From the NCBI RefSeq assembly GCF_022179805.1, contig NZ_BPUO01000001.1, positions 1 through 64,000 on the forward strand: a stretch of DNA of 64,000 nucleotides. The letters are read 5' to 3'. The DNA is from Cupriavidus pauculus. GTDB taxonomy: Bacteria; Pseudomonadota; Gammaproteobacteria; Burkholderiales; Burkholderiaceae. The notes under the pieces were generated by a model. It was not told the DNA's origin and searched no databases. It saw only the letters and a list, made by a program, of their open reading frames with translations. This document shows positions 16,222-25,480 of the stretch, piece by piece (the first letter of the stretch is position 1; the number at the start of each line of letters is the position of its first letter). The position numbers and the translations under genes were made by a program.

Positions 16222-17655
16222 TTATGAAGACAGCGCGTTGAAGGTCGTTGGCATGAACGCCGGGTGCACTGGATCTGCCTGCTTTACTAGGTCATCACTC
16301 CGGCTGGCATCTCGGTAGATCCGCTGCGCCAGCGAAAGCGCCGGCACGCTCGCGGGGAACGCGAACGATGTCACCGTCGCAAGATTTCCGCCGCGCGCGT
16401 TCAGATCCGCTATTACCGCCTGTCTGGCTCCGATAAGGGCCTGATAGACATCGTCATCTCCATCGTCCGCAGCTGCCAGAATCTCATCCTCAAGCAGGGA
16501 GGACACACCCTCACGAACGCTTGCTGCATCGTCCGCCGAGGTTGGTTGATAGGCACCAACCGCATACAGCACCTGCGTCAACGCCACGCGACGAAACAAT
16601 GCGTTGCAGGACGTCTGCATGGTCGCCATTGCCGCGCCAATCTCGGAGCCGGACGTCGCGTCCTTGCTCTGAACTTGAATCAGTGACGACAGCAAGCGGA
16701 TCCGATCAGCTGGATCGACGGCGGACACCGCCAGGGCGGCCGCCATGCCCTGCGCGGCCGCACCGAATGCGGCGCCATCTGTCACACTGGCCGCAGCTGA
16801 CGTCAAAGTCGACCCGGCCTTGGTGACCGACGTCCTCGCCGCAGCATCATTCGCGATGAGCTTTCCAACCGTGTTCGCCTGCTGCACGGTTCGCTTGGCT
16901 GCCGAATATCCGCTGTTACCCCCTCCGAACAGCCGCCCGAAGTTCCCCGCCAATGTCGAGATCGCCCCAAAGAAGCGCTTGACATCGTGCACCAGGTCAA
17001 CGGCTGCTGTGTACCAACCAAGCGCCGTGGATACCGCCTGCTGCACGACCGCAGCGCCCAGCGCCACCGCATCTGCCGTCGACTGGATAAAGGCGGCGAT
17101 CGACGCAGCGTCGATCTCGTCCGCTGCATCCGTAAGCGCGTCGGTCGTAGCGGCTACTGCAGCGGGATACCTGCGCTCCCCTGCCTCGATAAATGTCAGA
17201 GAAAGCTCAAAGAACCGCCCCGCATCCCACCGCTCAAGCGAATGGCCCTCCAGAGCCGAAACCTTGACCCGCCCCAACGTAGGGTGGACCAGTTCCCCGT
17301 CACCGCCCAGCTCAAACGCCTTGATCAGCCGCTCGCGCTGGCCGACGACACCGCCGCCGCCATAGACGAGGCTGTTCTCGACAAGAAAGGCGTTCAGGTG
17401 ATAGACCCGAGCAGATCGCCCGAGATCCTCCACCCACACGCCATCCCGTTGCGGGTACTGGTGAACGGCATTCTTGCGGCCGAACGTTGTCTCGCCGGCC
17501 AGAATTGCGAAAGGAACGCCGCGGTACGACGCCTGCCGGAGGGATGATTTCCATCCCCCAGGCAGATCGCCACCCAACGCCGACGCAAGCGAGGACAAAG
17601 CTCCGCCCACCCCGCCGATGCTGCCGACGAAGTTCAGGATTTTTGCTTGGCTCAT
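16222..17655 (-). CDS. DNA circularisation/tail protein N (Mu gp43 family)
   Basis: 477 residues. The N-terminal domain (WKSSLRQASYRGVPFAI, GRKNAVHQYPQRD, FLVENSLVYGGGGVVGQRERLI) is the conserved 'DNA circulation' domain of Mu gpN. Despite the name it works in tail assembly. It starts 4 bp after the tape-measure stop. Confidence 0.9.
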   Translation of the reverse strand: MSQAKILNFVGSIGGVGGALSSLASALGGDLPGGWKSSLRQASYRGVPFAILAGETTFGRKNAVHQYPQRDGVWVEDLGRSARVYHLNAFLVENSLVYGGGGVVGQRERLIKAFELGGDGELVHPTLGRVKVSALEGHSLERWDAGRFFELSLTFIEAGERRYPAAVAATTDALTDAADEIDAASIAAFIQSTADAVALGAAVVQQAVSTALGWYTAAVDLVHDVKRFFGAISTLAGNFGRLFGGGNSGYSAAKRTVQQANTVGKLIANDAAARTSVTKAGSTLTSAAASVTDGAAFGAAAQGMAAALAVSAVDPADRIRLLSSLIQVQSKDATSGSEIGAAMATMQTSCNALFRRVALTQVLYAVGAYQPTSADDAASVREGVSSLLEDEILAAADDGDDDVYQALIGARQAVIADLNARGGNLATVTSFAFPASVPALSLAQRIYRDASRSDDLVKQADPVHPAFMPTTFNALSS

Positions 17656-17659
17656 TCGG

Positions 17660-19624
17660 TTACACCACGCTTTCGGTCAGCATCGGTTCTCGGACGCGCG
17701 TCGTTGCCTCGACGTTGCCGCTCGCCTTGGAGGTGGCTTTGACGCCTTGCGTCGCACCAGACAGCACCACTTCGACCAGCACCTTTCCACCGCTTTGAGG
17801 CGTTCCACTAGCCCCGGCTGAAGACGGCCTCCCGCCCGAGGTCGCCGCATAGACAGACGACATCGGAGCGCTGCCGGCGAGTTGCGCTGCATTTGCCGCC
17901 CGCTTCGCCGCCTCTTCATCTGCCTTCGCCGGTCGCTCGTAGAACCTCGACACCACTTCGCCAGCCTCAGCCGCAGACCCGGCAGCGCGCAGGCGCTGGC
18001 CAGCGCGCCGCTCCGCGCCTTCTGTCAGCTCGTGATGGACGAAGCCCAGTTGCTCCTCGAGCGATGCGCTCCGAATATCCTTCCCGGCCCACTTGGCGAA
18101 TGCCGCCTGGCGGTCCGGATGCCACTGAGCGACACCGTACGCTTTGCCATTGTCCCCAGTCGCATTAGCTCGAATGCCGCTCTCTGCATGGAGGTTGGAA
18201 ACAATCCCGGATGCCTGATCTCGGGTCCAGCCCTTCCGCTCAAAGTACCCAACAGCATCGGCGGTACCTGCGGCGCCTGAAATGCCGGCCGCAATCTCGG
18301 CGTTCGACTTTCCGGTCGCCTTCCCCCACAGTGCCCCGAGGAAGTCCGAAGCTGGAAGCCGTGTCGATGCCCCCAACCAATCGCCTGACCGAACGGCATC
18401 GCGCCCCTTGTCGGTATCGGTATCCGGAAGCCCAGCGGCCTTTGCAGCCTTCAGGCCTCCCCAGGCCAGCAGACCGGCAACGCCAAGTTTGCCAATCAAT
18501 CCAGTTGAGCCAACAGCGCCCAGCGCGCTCGCCGCTGCCGGCGCCGCTACGGTGGCAAGCTTTGTCAGGCTCGCGATGAGGCTCAGCACCCCTGCGATCG
18601 GGCCAGCAAACGTAATGGCAGCAAGACCGATTGCCACGCCTTTGACGCCACCAATTGCATCCACGAAACCGCCAACGTCATTGCCAACCTTTCTCCAGTC
18701 GACGCTCTTTACCCAACCCGCAATGTCCTTCACAAACTCAGCAACATTTGTCGCAATAAGTTCCTTGTTCTGACTCACCCACTGCGACAGTTGCTCAAGC
18801 AACGGCGACAGCACAGGCACGAGGGCATTCCCGATCGACTGCTTGAGGCCATCGACCGCAATGTCCAGCTTTGTCATGTTCTGCGCATACTCGTTCGCAG
18901 CGGCGATCTGGGCGGGGCTCATCACTGTCCCCAGCGCGCGAGCCTGGGAGACATACGCTTCGATTCCTGCAGCACCCTTCTGCAGCATCGGCAGCAGCTG
19001 CTCCACGCCAAAGGTCCGCGCGATCAGACGCTGGGCCTGCACGTTCCCGTTCTGCTTCGAGATAGCTTCAGCGACCTGGCGAAGTGCCCGCGTCGCATCG
19101 ACAGCGCCCGACTTCGTCTTGGTCATCGTGATGCCAAGCTGGTTCATCAGAACCAACGCCTGGTTGTTCCGATTAAAGCTGGCATCTTCCAGCGTGTCGC
19201 CCAAGGACTTCAAAGCGCCGGTCATATCCTCCGCCGACCCGCCCGCGAGCTTCGCGGCCGCCTGGTACGCCTGCAGCTCGGACGTCGACACCCCAAGGAC
19301 CGCCGAAGTCTTGGTGATCTCGGCGCCAAGCTTCCCCCAGTTGTTGGCCAGATTCGCGATCCCGGCGACGGTAGCCACCCCGGCGAGTGTCCCCAAGGCA
19401 GGCGCCAGTGAAGAGACTGCAGACACCGCGCCACGCGCAGACGAAGCCACCTTCCCAAACGATGCGCTAATCTTGTCCACGCCCAGCTCGCGACCGAGAG
19501 ACCCAAAAGATTGCTTCAGGTCGCGGACCGGGCTCGTGAGGCGCGCCATCGACTGGTTGACTTTGCGTACCGTAGCGGTCGCCTTGTCTACGGCAGTGAT
19601 GGTGATCGTGAACGGATTTGCCAT
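17660..19624 (-). CDS. Tape measure protein with C-terminal phage tail lysozyme-like domain
   Basis: 654 residues from the ATG at 19624; the frameshifted chaperone stop overlaps it as TAATG, so translation is coupled. The N-terminus has a coiled coil and a hydrophobic stretch (GTLAGVATVAGIANLA), then the tape-measure core (GVSTSELQAYQAAAKLAGGSAEDM). The C-terminal part (AVGYFERKGWTRDQASGIVSNLHAESG and GVAQWHPDRQAAFAKWAG, about residues 480-560) looks like a phage-tail lysozyme domain. Such a domain would open peptidoglycan at infection. Confidence 0.88.
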   Translation of the reverse strand: MANPFTITITAVDKATATVRKVNQSMARLTSPVRDLKQSFGSLGRELGVDKISASFGKVASSARGAVSAVSSLAPALGTLAGVATVAGIANLANNWGKLGAEITKTSAVLGVSTSELQAYQAAAKLAGGSAEDMTGALKSLGDTLEDASFNRNNQALVLMNQLGITMTKTKSGAVDATRALRQVAEAISKQNGNVQAQRLIARTFGVEQLLPMLQKGAAGIEAYVSQARALGTVMSPAQIAAANEYAQNMTKLDIAVDGLKQSIGNALVPVLSPLLEQLSQWVSQNKELIATNVAEFVKDIAGWVKSVDWRKVGNDVGGFVDAIGGVKGVAIGLAAITFAGPIAGVLSLIASLTKLATVAAPAAASALGAVGSTGLIGKLGVAGLLAWGGLKAAKAAGLPDTDTDKGRDAVRSGDWLGASTRLPASDFLGALWGKATGKSNAEIAAGISGAAGTADAVGYFERKGWTRDQASGIVSNLHAESGIRANATGDNGKAYGVAQWHPDRQAAFAKWAGKDIRSASLEEQLGFVHHELTEGAERRAGQRLRAAGSAAEAGEVVSRFYERPAKADEEAAKRAANAAQLAGSAPMSSVYAATSGGRPSSAGASGTPQSGGKVLVEVVLSGATQGVKATSKASGNVEATTRVREPMLTESVV

Positions 19625-20033
19625 TACGGGACAGTGGCTTTCATCATGCGTTTCATCTGGTCGCTCCACCAGAGCAACCGCGACAGTGGGAGCAACCAGG
19701 CATCAAACGGCCCCCACTGGAAGAACTTCGTGACCTCGGCTACTCCGTTTGTCCAGTCGTCGGGCCATCCTCGGTAAAACCCCCGAGGTAGTCGCTTGCC
19801 TCCCGCAAGTCCCGCTGCCCGATTCTGGCAACTGCAGCGCGAGGAATACCCGCTACCAGGTGAATCAGCGTAATGCTCATCGCGATGTTGTTGGTTGCCG
19901 TGGCAGTCGCTTTTTCCAGCTCGCCGGCGAGAGGTTCGCGCAGAGTCAGGGTCTCGTAGGTGATGGCGCTATCACCAGTACCGAGAACGACCGGCTTGCG
20001 TAGCTTGATGACTTTCTCTTCGGGTTGATCCAT
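19624..20033 (-). CDS. Tail assembly chaperone, long form made by -1 frameshift
   Basis: Ribosomes slipping back by one base at 19776-19782 leave the short chaperone frame after 86 codons. They then add 50 residues that include DDWTNGVAEVTKFFQWGPFD and end KRMMKATVP, stopping at 19624-19626. The product has 136 residues. This G-T or gp41-type pair is nearly universal in long-tailed phages; the long form couples the tube protein to the tape measure. Confidence 0.85.
19740..20033 (-). CDS. Tail assembly chaperone, short form (gp41/E family)
   Basis: 97 residues from the ATG at 20033, preceded by GGAG. LRKPVVLGTGDSAITYETLTLREP and the Ala-rich helix around IAMSITLIHLVAGIPRAAV match the Mu gp41 / P2 gpE family. 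It starts just after the tail tube stop. The frameshift site lies 11 codons before its own stop. Confidence 0.88.
   Translation of the reverse strand: MDQPEEKVIKLRKPVVLGTGDSAITYETLTLREPLAGELEKATATATNNIAMSITLIHLVAGIPRAAVARIGQRDLREASDYLGGFTEDGPTTGQTE
19776..19782 (-). promoter_or_regulatory. Slippery heptamer G GGT TTT for -1 frameshifting
   Basis: In the chaperone frame the codons read GGG GGT TTT ACC. G GGT TTT fits the X XXY YYZ rule exactly. The -1 frame is open from here to 19624 and codes a Trp-rich tail of the expected type. Confidence 0.82.
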
Positions 20034-20034
20034 T

Positions 20035-20403
20035 TCAGTTCTCCGTGACGCTAGGACCCTCCCAACGGACCTCGATGGTGCCGTCGGTGGACTTTGCGGT
20101 TTGATCTTCGACGGTCCACATGTTGCGGCCGATGATGACCTTGCCATTTGCCAGCTCAGTAACGATCGTGACGTTCGTCATGTCGTTGAGGTCGCTCACG
20201 CGCAGGCCACCCGCGTCTCGCAAGGTCCCCGAAATCGATCCAGCCTTCGGGACCTCGCTGTAACCGTGAACGGAGTCCTGGCCAGTCAGAGTGGTGCGCG
20301 TGCGCGTCGAGGGGTTGTATTCAAAGTCGCCAGCCAGCATCAGCGCCTTGCCGTCGACAGTGATATTTGCCGTCCCCGCAATACGGTTCGTGTTGTCAGC
20401 CAT
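20035..20403 (-). CDS. Tail tube protein (Mu gpM family)
   Basis: 122 residues: NRIAGTANITVDGKALMLAGDFEYNP and TLTGQDSVHGYSEVPKAGSI are typical of Mu gpM tubes. It forms the inner tube through which DNA leaves. It follows the sheath gene as in Mu. Confidence 0.9.
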   Translation of the reverse strand: MADNTNRIAGTANITVDGKALMLAGDFEYNPSTRTRTTLTGQDSVHGYSEVPKAGSISGTLRDAGGLRVSDLNDMTNVTIVTELANGKVIIGRNMWTVEDQTAKSTDGTIEVRWEGPSVTEN

Positions 20404-20453
20404 TGCTTATGCTCCAAGATGCGCGGAGCGATCACGCGACCGCCCCTCCGCTT

Positions 20454-21944
20454 TTAGCTGTTGCGGAACTGGAAGAGCAGCGCAAAGATGCGCAGCTGAT
20501 TGATCAGAGTGGCCGGATACAACACGTCGACACGGCTCGGATTCGAAGGGTTCAGCTCCACGATTAGCCCCTCGGCGAATACGTCACTCTTCTGAACGTA
20601 GCCGTTATATTCCAGCTCCTGATACTTCGCGATCTGGCTGGCGCGGATCGTGTTTGGGGTAACGATCGCAGAACCTGGCGCGAACCGCGTGCCGTTGGCC
20701 GCGAGCTTGACGCGCGAATACTTGCTGGTGATGTCCGCCTTTAGCTGGCGCAGCACGAACTGGGCCGTGAGCAGCGTTTCCACCTGCAGATAGCTGTCGT
20801 CCGGTTGGCCGAAACTATTGAGCTGGTACGTCGTGATGAGATCATCGATCGCAACCGTCCCGTCATTCCCGACGGTGAACGTCGAGATGCCGTCCCAAAG
20901 CAAGACGTTTCGATCCTCGATGCGGAACCGCGACGCCAGCGGCGGCGCGAGCACCTGCGACAGCACGAGCGTCTGCAACGGTAAAGCCGGATCAGCCTTC
21001 GCCGATACCGCCACCGCCGCCGTGATATTTGCGGCCCAGATCCAGCTCGGTGTCGGAGAATCGTTGAAGCCCATGATGGACATGTGCTCGTCGTTGCGCG
21101 CAGACCCGAACGTCGTCAGGGTTCCAAGCGTGCCTCGAGTAGCCCCATAGGCACCGCCATAGAGTTGCTTGGCCCAGCTCCATCGGCCGGTCGTGCTGCT
21201 GAGGAACGATTTCATTGCGTCGAGAGACGCCGTGTCCGTGTACGGGAACGCGATAAAATCGAATTCCTTGTCCAGCAGGTTCGCCAGCCCCGCCGTCAGG
21301 TCCGGATTGACCAGGCCGCCGGACATAGCTGTGATTGTCACCGCGAGGCCCGTTGGCATGACTTCTCCACCCGCCGCACCACGGTAGTTCAGGCGCAGGT
21401 CGATGTCATTGCCCGCCAGCCCCTTGTTTTTGGCCGTGATGTTGACCTTGCTTGCCACTGTGCCGTCCACCGCCGCCGTAGCGGGTAGATCCGTATTGGC
21501 ATTGATCGCTGCCGCGAGCGCCGTGGCTAGTTGCGCAATCGTCTGCGTGGACATGACGGTCAGCGACACCAGCGTCCCAGCAATGTAGAGGGACATCACG
21601 CCAGTTGCGGTGGCCGCTGCAGTGAATGCGACCGCGCCGGCCGCCGCCACAGAGGACCCGCCATCAGCAAGCGGCAAATACCAAACTTCGCCGAATGGAT
21701 CCTGCCCACGATAGGCCGCCGCCATCAGCGCCAGCATCGAACCGGGGCCGCCCACGGCCTTCGCGTCGCTCACCCCCTGGCAGATCTGTGGCGTGTTGGC
21801 GACGCCGTTGCCGGACGAGGCGATCTGACCGATGATCAGTGCTCGCTGGGTGGTCGCGCCCGTGTTGGCGTGACTGTTGTCCAGCTCAGCATAGAACAGC
21901 GGCACCCGCAGGTTCTGCGGAATATTCTTGAAGGGGATCGTCAT
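20454..21944 (-). CDS. Contractile tail sheath protein (Mu gpL family)
   Basis: 496 residues. The N-terminal FKNIPQNLRVPLFYAELDNSHANT and the C-terminal conserved domain (IEDRNVLLWDGISTFTVGNDG, YLQVETLLTAQFVLRQLK, NPSNPSRVDVLYPATLINQL) identify a subtilisin-like-domain sheath. The pieces quoted are split from longer conserved runs. Contraction drives the tube through the envelope. Confidence 0.93.
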   Translation of the reverse strand: MTIPFKNIPQNLRVPLFYAELDNSHANTGATTQRALIIGQIASSGNGVANTPQICQGVSDAKAVGGPGSMLALMAAAYRGQDPFGEVWYLPLADGGSSVAAAGAVAFTAAATATGVMSLYIAGTLVSLTVMSTQTIAQLATALAAAINANTDLPATAAVDGTVASKVNITAKNKGLAGNDIDLRLNYRGAAGGEVMPTGLAVTITAMSGGLVNPDLTAGLANLLDKEFDFIAFPYTDTASLDAMKSFLSSTTGRWSWAKQLYGGAYGATRGTLGTLTTFGSARNDEHMSIMGFNDSPTPSWIWAANITAAVAVSAKADPALPLQTLVLSQVLAPPLASRFRIEDRNVLLWDGISTFTVGNDGTVAIDDLITTYQLNSFGQPDDSYLQVETLLTAQFVLRQLKADITSKYSRVKLAANGTRFAPGSAIVTPNTIRASQIAKYQELEYNGYVQKSDVFAEGLIVELNPSNPSRVDVLYPATLINQLRIFALLFQFRNS

Positions 21945-22132
21945 TCCTTAGCTCCACCTTTCGTCGATGCGCCGGCTTGGGCCGACGACTGTTCTTCGAT
22001 GGGCAGCACGTCACCGTCGCGGAGACGGGCGTGCCAATAGAAGTCGGTGACATCGACCTCGTGCCCCGGCTCGATGAGCTGCTTCGTCACGGGATCGCGA
22101 ACCTTCAATCCCGGAGCTGGTTTGATCTTCAT
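21941..22132 (-). CDS. DUF2635 protein (Mu gp38-like)
   Basis: 63 residues: IKPAPGLKVRDPVTKQL and FYWHARLRDGDV are the DUF2635 signature. It overlaps the sheath start by 4 bp, in the same place as in Mu. Its role is unknown. Confidence 0.85.
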   Translation of the reverse strand: MKIKPAPGLKVRDPVTKQLIEPGHEVDVTDFYWHARLRDGDVLPIEEQSSAQAGASTKGGAKE

Positions 22133-22140
22133 CTCGGTAC

Positions 22141-22704
22141 CTACTGAGGAAGGTCGATCGTCAGACCCAATTGCTGCGTGCCTTCCGGCGCCAGGATCGT
22201 CAGACCGATGGTTTGGAGCGGAGCCTTCGGAATCGGGTAGAAATCCTCGGGACCTTGGTAGAACTTCACTTCGATCTGCATCGAAAGCTCGCCCATCGGC
22301 ATGTCACCCTCGGAACTGGTGTTGACCTCCGAGTCGATCGACGAAAACTGCTCGATGCGCTGCCCACCGTTCGGGTCAACCCAGACTGCTGGGTTGTTGA
22401 TGAGCGCGACTTCGATCTGCCCTTTGAGCGCTTCCACCGCTGCGAGCGCAACCTTCGACCCCTCATCACCTGCCAAGGCGGGCGATTTCGTCCGAGCGGT
22501 GATGTCGAGGATGGAATAGACGTCAAACTGCGGGACATTCGGCCCCAATGACACCTTCCGCTCCTTCCGGCAATGAACCAGGATGAGAGGATAGGAATCC
22601 GGCGCCGTTGGCCAGTCGAACGGCGAATAAACAGCCTGGCCGGCATCCGTATGCCCCTTCAGCGCCTGGACGAACAAGTCACGGATCTGCGTCGATGTGG
22701 TCAT
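22141..22704 (-). CDS. Tail terminator-like protein (Mu gp37-like position)
   Basis: 187 residues from the ATG at 22704 behind GGAG. It contains YPLILVHCRKERK, VYSILDITARTKS, and the C-terminal strand pattern MPMGELSMQIEVKFYQGPEDFYP. Position between the head-completion gene and DUF2635 and its length fit a neck or tail terminator. The family name is inference from order. Confidence 0.6.
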   Translation of the reverse strand: MTTSTQIRDLFVQALKGHTDAGQAVYSPFDWPTAPDSYPLILVHCRKERKVSLGPNVPQFDVYSILDITARTKSPALAGDEGSKVALAAVEALKGQIEVALINNPAVWVDPNGGQRIEQFSSIDSEVNTSSEGDMPMGELSMQIEVKFYQGPEDFYPIPKAPLQTIGLTILAPEGTQQLGLTIDLPQ

Positions 22705-22705
22705 G

Positions 22706-23029
22706 TCACTCCATCCTGCTGAGACGCAACTTCGCGGCTCCATGTCCATCGAGCCTCGCCTCGCGGACAATGAAGCGCGCCCCGGTGCGAACAACCACGA
22801 GCTGGTCGTTCTGGGCCGGCGCGGACGCGAACTGGGAGATCTGGACGCCGAGGACCGCCGACACCTCTGTCACACCACTGCTGGCGTCGTCGAACAGCAC
22901 CTCCTTGACGAAGGCGTCGTCGAAAACGCCGGTGACAGTGAGGGCGATTCCGCCAACCGGTGTGTACTGAATGGCTTCGCCAAACACCCCCATCAACGGG
23001 CCAATGACCTCGGCGTCCCAGTCGATCAT
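22706..23029 (-). CDS. Head-tail joining protein (lambda gpFII-like)
   Basis: 107 residues. GVFDDAFVKEV, AVLGVQISQF and NDQLVVVRTGARFIVREARLD follow the gpFII/Gifsy-2 head-tail attachment pattern of beta strands. It begins in a TGATG overlap with the gene upstream and is the last gene of the lambda-type module before the Mu-type tail. Confidence 0.72.
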   Translation of the reverse strand: MIDWDAEVIGPLMGVFGEAIQYTPVGGIALTVTGVFDDAFVKEVLFDDASSGVTEVSAVLGVQISQFASAPAQNDQLVVVRTGARFIVREARLDGHGAAKLRLSRME

Positions 23030-23253
23030 CAGGACACCGTCACAGTCGGGCCGTCCTCAGGCGAGAACACCGGACCATCGCCACGAGGTGGCTCCACGGC
23101 GCCCGGCGTCGTGAGGTGGCCAGAAATCCGCAGTTGCTTGATCTCGTCGGCCGGCAGGGTCACCTCCTCCCCTGGACCGAAGTTCTTGCCGTCTACCGTG
23201 ACAGTCCGGCCGCGCGCGACGGTTGCGCGCGCCGGCTTCTCAGCGGCCGCCAT
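23029..23253 (-). CDS. Small phage head-region protein, gpFI-like position
   Basis: 74 residues starting MAAAEKPARATVARGRTV, with a strand-rich middle (TVTVDGKNFGPGEEVTLPADEI). It starts in a TAATG overlap with the capsid gene. In lambda this slot holds gpFI, but the sequences are not clearly alike. Function unknown. Confidence 0.7.
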   Translation of the reverse strand: MAAAEKPARATVARGRTVTVDGKNFGPGEEVTLPADEIKQLRISGHLTTPGAVEPPRGDGPVFSPEDGPTVTVS

Positions 23254-24311
23254 TAGTTCACCACCGGATCGCAGACGGTGATCGCCACGGCGGCGTTCAC
23301 CCGGCTCGGGATGACGATCGGCGACGACTGCATCAGGATGAAGCGCTGCGCCGGGTCTTCAGACACCCACGTCTTGGGCGCATATGCCATCGCCTGGTAG
23401 TTAAACGCCGGGTCCAGCACCGAGCCAAACGCGCGCGTGCCCATCAGGTCCGGACCGCACATGACCACGGTGCCGTCGGGAATCATCGGCTGCTCGACGT
23501 TGTTGTCGTCGACATACCAGTCGTTGTAGACCCAGAGGGAGTACTGGCCCCACACCCCCTTGTACTGCGCACCGCGCTGAATCTGGGCGCCCACGTTGAT
23601 CGTGTTGCCTTGGCCACCGCCCGGGAACCAGATCGCCGCCTTGACGACCGGGTCGGCCAGGAAGGCCGTCCACGCACTGGTGGTGAACACGAGGTCCGTC
23701 GCCACGCCACCCGACTTCTTCAGCATGGTGTGGCCCCATGCCTCAAGGTTGGCCGACGGCGTCGCCGTGCCAGCTACAACGTTGGCAGGCGTCCATTTGG
23801 CGCCGCCGGTCAACGCGATCGTCAGCGCGGCATCGCGGCCAAAGTCCACCACGACGGTCGGGAAGCCGTCGCCGGCGATGGTCACCGAACCACCAAGGAG
23901 TGCTTGAGCCGCCATCCACTCCAGGCGGCGATCGATCATGTCGATCTGGTCTTCGAGTTCGAACGTCAGGTTCGCCATCTCGCGCTCCCCTGCATTCATT
24001 TCGCCGCCAATGCGCTCGCCGATCATGCGGCGAACAGGCTTGCGCAGATCCGGGGCGCGCTTGTCCTTGATGTAGGCCGGCTTGAACGTGTTCGTCTGGT
24101 AGCGGCGCTGCTCGACGAGCCTCCCCTCCACCAGCGGCGACACGAACGGCGACATGCGGCGCTTGCCCACGTCAACGTCGATCGAGACAAATTCGGTGTC
24201 CGACTCGACCACGTTCGGGAAGAACTTGTCGAGCAGGAACTTTTGCGACTTCTTCAGATTGGGGACCATCTGAATCAGTACGTTGGTGTCGAAAACCAGA
24301 GTGCCAGGCAT
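23253..24311 (-). CDS. Major capsid protein (lambda gpE family)
   Basis: 352 residues. VFDTNVLIQMVPNLKKSQKF, RRMSPFVSPLVEGRLV and the C-terminal QSSPIVIPSRVNAAVAITVC are clear gpE features. It builds the icosahedral shell and lies after gpD as in lambda. Confidence 0.93.
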   Translation of the reverse strand: MPGTLVFDTNVLIQMVPNLKKSQKFLLDKFFPNVVESDTEFVSIDVDVGKRRMSPFVSPLVEGRLVEQRRYQTNTFKPAYIKDKRAPDLRKPVRRMIGERIGGEMNAGEREMANLTFELEDQIDMIDRRLEWMAAQALLGGSVTIAGDGFPTVVVDFGRDAALTIALTGGAKWTPANVVAGTATPSANLEAWGHTMLKKSGGVATDLVFTTSAWTAFLADPVVKAAIWFPGGGQGNTINVGAQIQRGAQYKGVWGQYSLWVYNDWYVDDNNVEQPMIPDGTVVMCGPDLMGTRAFGSVLDPAFNYQAMAYAPKTWVSEDPAQRFILMQSSPIVIPSRVNAAVAITVCDPVVN

Positions 24312-24342
24312 TGTTTTGGCTCCGTGCGAGGTATGCTTTGAC

Positions 24343-24373
24343 CCAAAAACAAAGCCCCCGACGAATCGGGGGC
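24343..24373 (-). terminator. Terminator-like hairpin between decoration and capsid genes
   Basis: On the minus strand, GCCCCCGA-TTCG-TCGGGGGC is followed by TTTGTTTTT. Placed inside the late operon, it could lower or pause transcription, or protect the 3' end of the mRNA for gpD, which is needed in large amounts. A late antiterminator would override it. Confidence 0.75.
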
Positions 24374-24399
24374 TTCGGTTCTTGATGGGGGGATGTTGG

Positions 24400-24813
24400 T
24401 TACGTCGGGTCGGCGGCGGTGACCGAGGTTTTCACGAAGATGCCGACCGCACGAAGCGCCGTTTTCGCAGCCGCCAGCGTGATGCCGGTACCGAGAAAGA
24501 GAGCTGCGCCGTTCACCTCGGCCATCAGATAGACGCCGCTGATGACGTCCGCCGCGCTGCCATCGGCGTCATCAGCAAGAATCGCCACCGGGGTCTGGCT
24601 GCCGTCGCTCGAAGCCGACAAAGCCTGCGTGTACTTGCCGCTCGCGGTGATCTTGCCAAGCACGGTACCGCGCTTGAAAGGACCGCCGGTGATCGTCACG
24701 GAGTCGGTGACGATCTGCAGCGGACCTGCGATCAGCTGATCGGGAACGTAGGCTTGGGCGGTGATGCCCGGCTGTTGGGGGTTGTCCCCGATAGTGCTTA
24801 CGGAAAGCGACAT
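24400..24813 (-). CDS. Head decoration protein (lambda gpD family)
   Basis: 137 residues. ITGGPFKRGTVLGKIT and TPVAILADDADGSAADV match gpD, the trimeric protein that stabilises expanded capsids. Its length is slightly above lambda gpD. Confidence 0.92.
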   Translation of the reverse strand: MSLSVSTIGDNPQQPGITAQAYVPDQLIAGPLQIVTDSVTITGGPFKRGTVLGKITASGKYTQALSASSDGSQTPVAILADDADGSAADVISGVYLMAEVNGAALFLGTGITLAAAKTALRAVGIFVKTSVTAADPT

Positions 24814-24839
24814 GGTGATTTCTCCTTATCGGGGAGGGT

Positions 24840-25457
24840 TTAAGCTTCGCCGCGGGCGCGGGCGGCGGCAGCAATCGCACGGTCAGCGATCGCCTTTGCA
24901 TCGGAGACGGGCAGTGCCTCACCTTGCGGCGTGACAGTCTTTACCTTCACAGATGCCATACGGTCTGCCAGGCCGGACCGACCTTTCGGCTTGTCGAGCG
25001 CGGACGCGCCAAGGGCGGCGATCGCCTGCTTCGACGTCATGCTGGTGTCGAACGCAAACACGCATGCCTGGTTCACGGCACCCGCCTTGATGCCCGCGGC
25101 AACGATCGCAGCGCAGCGGGCGCGCTCGCGCTGGCGGGCGCCCATGGCTCGGCCGGCGCGCTTGCCAGTTTCCTTGTCGTCCTTGTTGTCTTCGTCGTCG
25201 CCGTCTTCCAAGTCTTCGTCTTCGGCGTCTTTGTCATCAGGGTCATCACCCTCCGCCTTGCTGGACTTGGACTCCTTGTCCTTTTCTTCCTTGTCGTCAA
25301 GCTCGTCCATGCGCTTGGCGTAGTCCTCATCGGATTCACCTTCGCGCTGCTTGCGCTCGTCATCGTCATCGTCCTCCGCGCGGGCAGACGTTGCGCCGGG
25401 CGCCAGGCCAAGGAAATGGGCGAACGGCATCGCGCTCGCCATCTTCGTGAGCTTCAT
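24840..25457 (-). CDS. Acidic capsid-assembly (scaffold-like) protein
   Basis: 205 residues from the ATG at 25457 (AGAGG 9 bp upstream). Residues 28-90 are almost all Asp, Glu and Lys (EDDDDDERKQREGESDEDY), and the C-terminal third is an Ala-rich helical domain. In lambda the scaffold Nu3 is the C-terminal half of the protease gene C. Here protease and acidic scaffold-like part are separate genes in the same order. The scaffold role is inference. Confidence 0.65.
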   Translation of the reverse strand: MKLTKMASAMPFAHFLGLAPGATSARAEDDDDDERKQREGESDEDYAKRMDELDDKEEKDKESKSSKAEGDDPDDKDAEDEDLEDGDDEDNKDDKETGKRAGRAMGARQRERARCAAIVAAGIKAGAVNQACVFAFDTSMTSKQAIAALGASALDKPKGRSGLADRMASVKVKTVTPQGEALPVSDAKAIADRAIAAAARARGEA

Positions 25458-25480
25458 GTGGGACATCCTCTAGAGTTGGT

